A DNA stretch of 9,132 bases, taken from assembly GCA_003219675.1 (NCBI GenBank), contig QHPW01000236.1, positions 1-9,132 on the forward strand. Direction: 5' to 3'. A program made the position numbers and the translations under genes. Under the pieces are notes generated by a model. The model made no database searches. It was not told the origin of the DNA and was given only the letters and a program-made list of their open reading frames with translations. Within the stretch, counting starts at the first letter, position 1. Every line of letters begins with the position of its first letter. The stretch comes from Verrucomicrobiota bacterium. GTDB taxonomy: Bacteria; Verrucomicrobiota; Verrucomicrobiia; Limisphaerales; AV2. Below, piece by piece: positions 5,427 to 9,132 of this stretch.

Positions 5427-6272
5427 TCAAACCCTCAGCGCTTCCGCAGCCTCAAATAGTCCCGGATATTTTTCCGCGGTCAGGAATTCCTCCAAAACAT
5501 TTTCCGGCGGGTGAGTCGAGCATCCCCGATGGACCCAGTCTTCGCCTTTCGTGAAAATCCCTTCCGCGAACTTGGCGGCGCCCATCTGCATGCAATCGAA
5601 CGTTTCCACCAGGTCGCGAAACCATTTCGGGTAGCGCGCGGTGAATTTCAGCTCCAGAATCACGGTCTTGCCGAAGACAAGGTGCGGCCGCGGGCTCCTG
5701 GCAATAAGGCGCGTCGTCGGATTCGGCTCGCTCTCCACCTGGCGGTCGATGGTGAGGCGGACGTTGTTGTCATTCGGGCTTTGGTACGCCTCGCGCAGGT
5801 AGGCGACGTGCATCCTGGGCCTGGCGTTCAGTTGCAATAACAAATGGCAAAAGCGCTGGACGGCGACCAGAGCTTGGTTGTCGTTCGGATTCAGCAGGTG
5901 CTTGCGCTCGGGCATGTGGCCGGCCAGCAGCCAGCGCACGGCGTTTTTGCGCACCCCGCCGCGTTCCTTCAAAATGACGTTGTTCTCGCGCCGTTTGATC
6001 TCGAAGAAGACCGGCGTGTCGGGTTGGTCGTCGTAATAGCGCAGCCGAAGTTTGAACCGGTTCCGATTGCCGTTGATGGTGTGCCAGTAAGTGTCCAGGC
6101 CGACCGAGTCCAGGTAAAGGCTGAGCGTGGGATACGACAGGGCTGGCTCAAGGGCGCTGTATTCGTCGATTTCCAGGTGGCACCGGACAAAATCCCGGAT
6201 GCGCAGCGCCTTTTCCTCGTTGACGCGATACTTCAGCTCGTATCGCTGATGTTGTAACCGATCTGAGCCCAT
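5427..6272 (-). CDS. VTC-domain protein (triphosphate tunnel superfamily, polyphosphate polymerase-like)
   Basis: VTC domains form a charged tunnel that, in yeast Vtc4, makes polyphosphate from ATP; bacterial stand-alone VTC proteins are mostly uncharacterised. The 281-residue protein is essentially all domain. Motifs seen are RYELKYRV (10-17), SLYLDS (51-56), the basic strand RFKLRLRYYD with Arg72, Lys74, Arg76 and Arg78, FFEIKRR (89-95) with Glu91 and Lys93, MHVAYLREAY (154-163), VRLTIDR (171-177), ILELKF (205-210) with the presumed metal-binding Glu207, and a C-terminal Lys234 in GAAKFAEGI. No membrane segment or signal peptide is present, so it should be cytoplasmic. The CotH or DUF4956 partners sometimes found beside bacterial VTC genes are absent here. 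The ATG at 6272 places the conserved RYELKY at residue 10, as expected. No clear Shine-Dalgarno sequence is visible. Confidence 0.85.
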   Translation of the reverse strand: MGSDRLQHQRYELKYRVNEEKALRIRDFVRCHLEIDEYSALEPALSYPTLSLYLDSVGLDTYWHTINGNRNRFKLRLRYYDDQPDTPVFFEIKRRENNVILKERGGVRKNAVRWLLAGHMPERKHLLNPNDNQALVAVQRFCHLLLQLNARPRMHVAYLREAYQSPNDNNVRLTIDRQVESEPNPTTRLIARSPRPHLVFGKTVILELKFTARYPKWFRDLVETFDCMQMGAAKFAEGIFTKGEDWVHRGCSTHPPENVLEEFLTAEKYPGLFEAAEALRV

Positions 6273-6629
6273 AAACCGATTCCCATGTTTCCGGTGGTGG
6301 TGAATGCTTTCTCAATCTTAACTGTGCGTCCGGCCCACGGCAGTATCCTCGCCGACCCCGCCAATTCCGCAAGCGAAACCAAGCGGGGTCGAGATCCGCT
6401 GCTCGCCCGGCCGTTTTCCTCCTGGTCGACTCGCTTAACTCAGCCGGAACGATACAATTGGAATCTGGGAGCGCACCCGCCTCGGGCGCTGCCAACGGCG
6501 CCCTCGCCCTTGGCATTCCGTCGGGGCGCGCCCTGCCGGATAGTTCGTCCTGGTGGTGTAGAGTTCGGCGCGGGGCGCACCGAACAGCAGCCGAGGCGGC
6601 TGCGCTCCGCATTCCTTAATCGTTCCTGT
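6273..6629. other. Gene-free 357-bp region with a structured repeat
   Basis: This spacer separates the VTC gene from the histidine-motif gene, both on the minus strand, so it should carry the VTC promoter and the end of the preceding transcript. No confident promoter is visible. The main content is the inverted-repeat element at 6468-6608. The remainder (6273-6467) holds nothing I recognise. A minus-strand frame from 6612 runs across it but translates the repeat and then overlaps the VTC gene out of frame, so it is not accepted. Confidence 0.6.
6468..6608. repeat. 141-bp element with 24-bp terminal inverted repeats
   Basis: The end sequences 6468-6491 (begins GGAGCGCACCCGCCTCGG) and 6585-6608 (ends CCGAGGCGGCTGCGCTCC) are inverted repeats matching at 21 of 24 positions. 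Further symmetry lies inside, for example GTTCGG/CCGAAC at 6563-6568 and 6580-6585. The interior is GC-rich and has no supported reading frame. The right end lies 22 bases from the stop codon of the preceding gene. It could be a non-autonomous mobile element or a structured repeat affecting the 3' end of that gene's mRNA. The family is not one I can name. Confidence 0.75.
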
Positions 6630-8168
6630 TCAGGACGCCGTGATCAGTGCGTCGAACGCGCCGGTCAGCACCTGGCCGTTGATCCTCACCTGCACCCAGA
6701 TGCGGTAGAGGCCGGGTTGGGGAAATTCGTACGGGAATGAAACGTCGTTTTCCGCTGCGCCGGCGCTTCGCTTGAGCCACACGGCCTCACTCTCCGCCAC
6801 GCTCGGCAGTTTGCAAACCGGCTCGTCAGCCTGTTGGCTGATATTCACCGGCGCCTTGCCTTCGGCGCGCAACGCAAAAAGCTGTTGCGACGCCATCGAA
6901 ATCGTTCCCGCCGGATGAATGTGCGCGAAAACGGCGCCGTCCACGCGACGAACGGCGGCGTGCGCGAGCATGCCCATATAAGGCTCGAGTCTGGCCGGTT
7001 CACCCGCGGCGTCGCGCACGACAAAACGCAAGTCCGATTTCGTTCTCGATCTCAAGCTGCCCCGCCACGTCATCGTGTAGCCGTGGGTGAGCGCGGTGGT
7101 TTCCTCGCCGCCTGCCGCGACCGTTCCTGCCTTGAACGCGGGACCGACCTGCCAGGAGTCGTCGGGATCGGGCGCAAGACGTCCTTCAACAGCGTTGGTG
7201 TTCGTCGTCGGGTCCGGCAATTCCACTTCCGCCGTGAGCGTGTCGGCGTAGCCGCTTTCGTAAGTGACGTCGGCGTAAGCCCGATATTTGCCGGCGGGCA
7301 ACTGTGGCAACGGCACTTCAAAAACTTCCTTGCTCAGCTTCACCGGATGCAGGTGGGCGAAGGCATCCAGACCCGGTTCACGCACCAGGAAGAGGTGCAT
7401 CACCTTGCCGTGGTCGGGCACGATCGGGTAGGCATTGCGCATGTCCTGCCTGGTCAAGCGCAGGATGCGCTGCCCGCCTTCTGCGCGAGCCTCCGCTTTC
7501 ATGAAGGCGGGGTGATAAAGCCGGTTGTTGCGGAAGTTCGCATCCTCGGCTTCCCACCATTTCCTCCCGCCCCAAATCAACACCAGCAGTAAAACGGCCG
7601 TTAACGCGGTTATGAGGGCGGCGTGGCGACGCTCATTGATGACGGGCGTTGCGCCGGGCGGCAAAACACTCTCACCCACTGCCGCCTGGACAATCGTCAG
7701 CAGTAAAAAAAAGAGGAATGCGCCCAACAGCGCGAGCACCGCGCCGAGGATGGGATCCATTCCCAGGCGCCGCGTGGCGATCGCATTCACCGGTACAATT
7801 GCCGTGCCTGTGCCAAGGTCGCCAGCGACATCCACATAAACGCTGTGTGCTGCGGGAACCATGAGCCACAGCTCGGCGCTGTAGAGGTTCGTTTCGCCGC
7901 GGACGAGCCTGGCTTCATCATGAGGCGGCGCGCCCTTTCTCCCGGCGTTCCAAACCACCGGCAGAGCGGCGACTTTTCTCACCGCGGGGCTTTCGACGCG
8001 CACGCTTATTTCGGCGCGGCCGGGTATCACCGGGGGTGGTCGAACGGTGACGCGCACCGGATACGGTCCGGCATAACCTTGGTAGAAGACGTTTGGGCTG
8101 CCGATGTGCGCGAACGCGGCCAGTGGACAAAGCGCCAGCGCCAACACAATTAAAAACCGTTTGCTCAT
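6630..8168 (-). CDS. Secreted membrane-anchored protein with HLHP/HIHP motifs, function unknown
   Basis: I cannot name this 512-residue protein. It has a signal peptide (1-20, ending LAAFA) and a predicted mature N-terminus HIGSPNVFYQG, so His21 would become residue 1. An exported beta-rich domain follows (about 21-135). Two membrane segments lie at about 138-164 and 183-200, then a large C-terminal region. That region holds DHGKVMHLFLV (252-262) and FAHLHP (270-275), then LPAGKYRAYADV (290-301). A second, similar unit carries MLAHAAVRRVDG and FAHIHP (414-419), then QPGLYRIWVQVRINGQV (484-500). The repeated 'PxGxYRxxxxV' strands resemble YtkA/FixH-like beta-sandwich domains. Both soluble parts should face the periplasm. 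The ATG at 8168 has a good Shine-Dalgarno sequence (AAGGTG) and overlaps the stop of the upstream membrane gene as ATGA, so the two are translationally coupled. A longer in-frame start at 8339 would lie inside that gene and bury the signal peptide. Copper or another metal as ligand is inference only. Confidence 0.75.
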   Translation of the reverse strand: MSKRFLIVLALALCPLAAFAHIGSPNVFYQGYAGPYPVRVTVRPPPVIPGRAEISVRVESPAVRKVAALPVVWNAGRKGAPPHDEARLVRGETNLYSAELWLMVPAAHSVYVDVAGDLGTGTAIVPVNAIATRRLGMDPILGAVLALLGAFLFFLLLTIVQAAVGESVLPPGATPVINERRHAALITALTAVLLLVLIWGGRKWWEAEDANFRNNRLYHPAFMKAEARAEGGQRILRLTRQDMRNAYPIVPDHGKVMHLFLVREPGLDAFAHLHPVKLSKEVFEVPLPQLPAGKYRAYADVTYESGYADTLTAEVELPDPTTNTNAVEGRLAPDPDDSWQVGPAFKAGTVAAGGEETTALTHGYTMTWRGSLRSRTKSDLRFVVRDAAGEPARLEPYMGMLAHAAVRRVDGAVFAHIHPAGTISMASQQLFALRAEGKAPVNISQQADEPVCKLPSVAESEAVWLKRSAGAAENDVSFPYEFPQPGLYRIWVQVRINGQVLTGAFDALITAS

Positions 8169-9132
8169 CGTTTCACCTTTGCCATCCAGTTGCCCAGGGC
8201 CAGGCCGATTCGCGAGGAACCCATCGCCAGCAACAGTGCCCAGCCAAGGCTGGCGGCGGTGGCGGGCGGGTTCCATTTCGGGTTTGTCACGTCCCAGAAT
8301 TCGTGGCACCACTCTCCGACTCTGGCCCCATATTCCCACTTGTTCCCGACGAAGAACCAGTTATCCGCCGCGGGACTGATGAGGAATTTCGAGAATTTCC
8401 ATTGAACAGGCAGAAAAATCGCGAAGAACAAGCACCCTGACAACAGCGCGAGCGACCAGTGATGTTTCCAGCCGCGTCGGACGCCGGTCCAATTGCGCAA
8501 CAAATCAAGCGCGATGGCAGGCAGGACGAGCAACAGCGGAAACGGCAGCGGCACCATGTGGTCAACCGGATTGTAAATCGCGATGACGCTCATATAGGCC
8601 AGCGCGATGGCGGTCGAGGCCCAACGAAGCTTCGTCGCGCGGGCGATACCCACCAGAATCAATGGATAAATGCCGCAGGAGATTTTGTAGAAACGCCCGG
8701 TGTGCTGGTGATTCGGAAAGCTGTATTCAATCACCATCGTGGCGACCAGAGCGATCAACACGCCTGCGACGTAGGCCAGCATTCCTCGTCCCGGCGGCGG
8801 TTCTTTGTGCGTAATGTTCTGATGACGCAACACCAGCAGCATTGCGCCCAGCGCCACCCCATACATCCCCGCGGCCAGCACCGAATGCGGCGGACTGATG
8901 ATTTGCACGTCCAGGCCGTAAGCCTTGTGCCACCAGTTGTCGAACGGCGCGGAGATCAGCATCGCGAATGAACCCCAAATCACCACCCACGCCCCGAGTG
9001 GCCCGCGAAAGCCCCAGCAACGGACGCTCCCCGCCCGTTCTTCCGCCGAACCGAAGAACGTTGTCTTCAAGACCAGCCATCCGCACGACAGACCCCCCAG
9101 CACGCCGCCGACGTAAATGGCCATGTGCGCCG
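8165..9132 (-). CDS. Polytopic membrane protein, function unknown, 5' end probably outside the window
   Basis: The visible part, numbered here from the ATG at 9124, is 319 residues with about nine hydrophobic segments (roughly 3-19, 43-60, 81-99, 115-132, 148-163, 167-184, 192-208, 223-241 and 288-308). The frame stays open from 9124 to the window edge (codons for Ala-His precede the ATG), and the ATG sits at the very start of the first membrane segment, so the true start is probably further upstream. Conserved-looking polar residues cluster at DNWWH (62-66), GLD (70-72) and SPPH (77-80), next to EYSFPNHQH (133-141) and NPVDHM (185-190). Such His, Asp and Trp residues at membrane edges could bind a metal or cofactor. 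I do not recognise a named family. The stop codon at 8165-8167 overlaps the start of the next gene, so both are made together and probably form one complex or pathway. Confidence 0.7.
   Translation of the reverse strand, partial: AHMAIYVGGVLGGLSCGWLVLKTTFFGSAEERAGSVRCWGFRGPLGAWVVIWGSFAMLISAPFDNWWHKAYGLDVQIISPPHSVLAAGMYGVALGAMLLVLRHQNITHKEPPPGRGMLAYVAGVLIALVATMVIEYSFPNHQHTGRFYKISCGIYPLILVGIARATKLRWASTAIALAYMSVIAIYNPVDHMVPLPFPLLLVLPAIALDLLRNWTGVRRGWKHHWSLALLSGCLFFAIFLPVQWKFSKFLISPAADNWFFVGNKWEYGARVGEWCHEFWDVTNPKWNPPATAASLGWALLLAMGSSRIGLALGNWMAKVKR

Noticed and set aside
6148..6612. 154-codon minus-strand frame across the spacer before the VTC gene
   Set aside because: It translates the inverted-repeat element, then overlaps the VTC gene out of frame by more than 100 bases.
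6834..7592. 252-codon plus-strand frame opposite the histidine-motif gene
   Set aside because: It is antisense to a gene with signal peptide, membrane segments and coupled start; its translation is rich in His and Arg without domain structure.
8459..8971. 170-codon plus-strand frame opposite the membrane protein gene
   Set aside because: It is antisense to a coherent polytopic membrane protein and has no motif of its own.

Overview
The window looks like chromosomal DNA from a free-living, high-GC Gram-negative bacterium. Verrucomicrobiota (Pedosphaera/Limisphaerales-like) is the best guess, with Planctomycetota as the alternative. This is inferred from a secreted S1 sulfatase, a Tat-exported sugar isomerase-like protein, weak or absent Shine-Dalgarno sequences, and intergenic spaces packed with short interspersed repeats. 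No marker gene proves the phylum.

Layout: 1-202 holds repeats. 203-1635 (minus) is an iduronate-2-sulfatase-like gene with an apparent single-base frameshift near its 3' end. 1636-2045 is a gene-free stretch holding several repeat families, one of them interrupted by a 59-bp insertion-like element. 2046-2957 (minus) is a Tat-exported TIM-barrel sugar phosphate isomerase/epimerase-like protein. 2958-3259 is a divergent intergenic region carrying a nested inverted-repeat element. 3260-5168 (plus) holds panB, moaC and a mog/moaB-type gene, separated by about 100-bp spacers that each carry a structured repeat. 5169-5423 (minus) may hold a small BamE-like gene or remnant. 5427-6272 (minus) encodes a VTC-domain protein. 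6273-6629 is gene-free and contains a 141-bp element with 24-bp terminal inverted repeats. 6630-8168 and 8165-9132 (both minus) are a translationally coupled pair. The upstream gene encodes a polytopic membrane protein that runs off the window edge. The downstream gene encodes a secreted, membrane-anchored protein with HLHP/HIHP motifs and a predicted mature N-terminal histidine.

Functionally, panB makes ketopantoate for pantothenate/CoA, and moaC plus mog act in molybdenum cofactor synthesis. The sulfatase and the exported isomerase-like protein fit degradation of sulfated or complex sugars in the periplasm. The coupled pair at the right edge has no function I can name; its histidine-rich, surface-exposed design makes a copper or other metal role worth testing. 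It is the best candidate here for an undescribed system. The other unusual content is the set of intergenic repeats.
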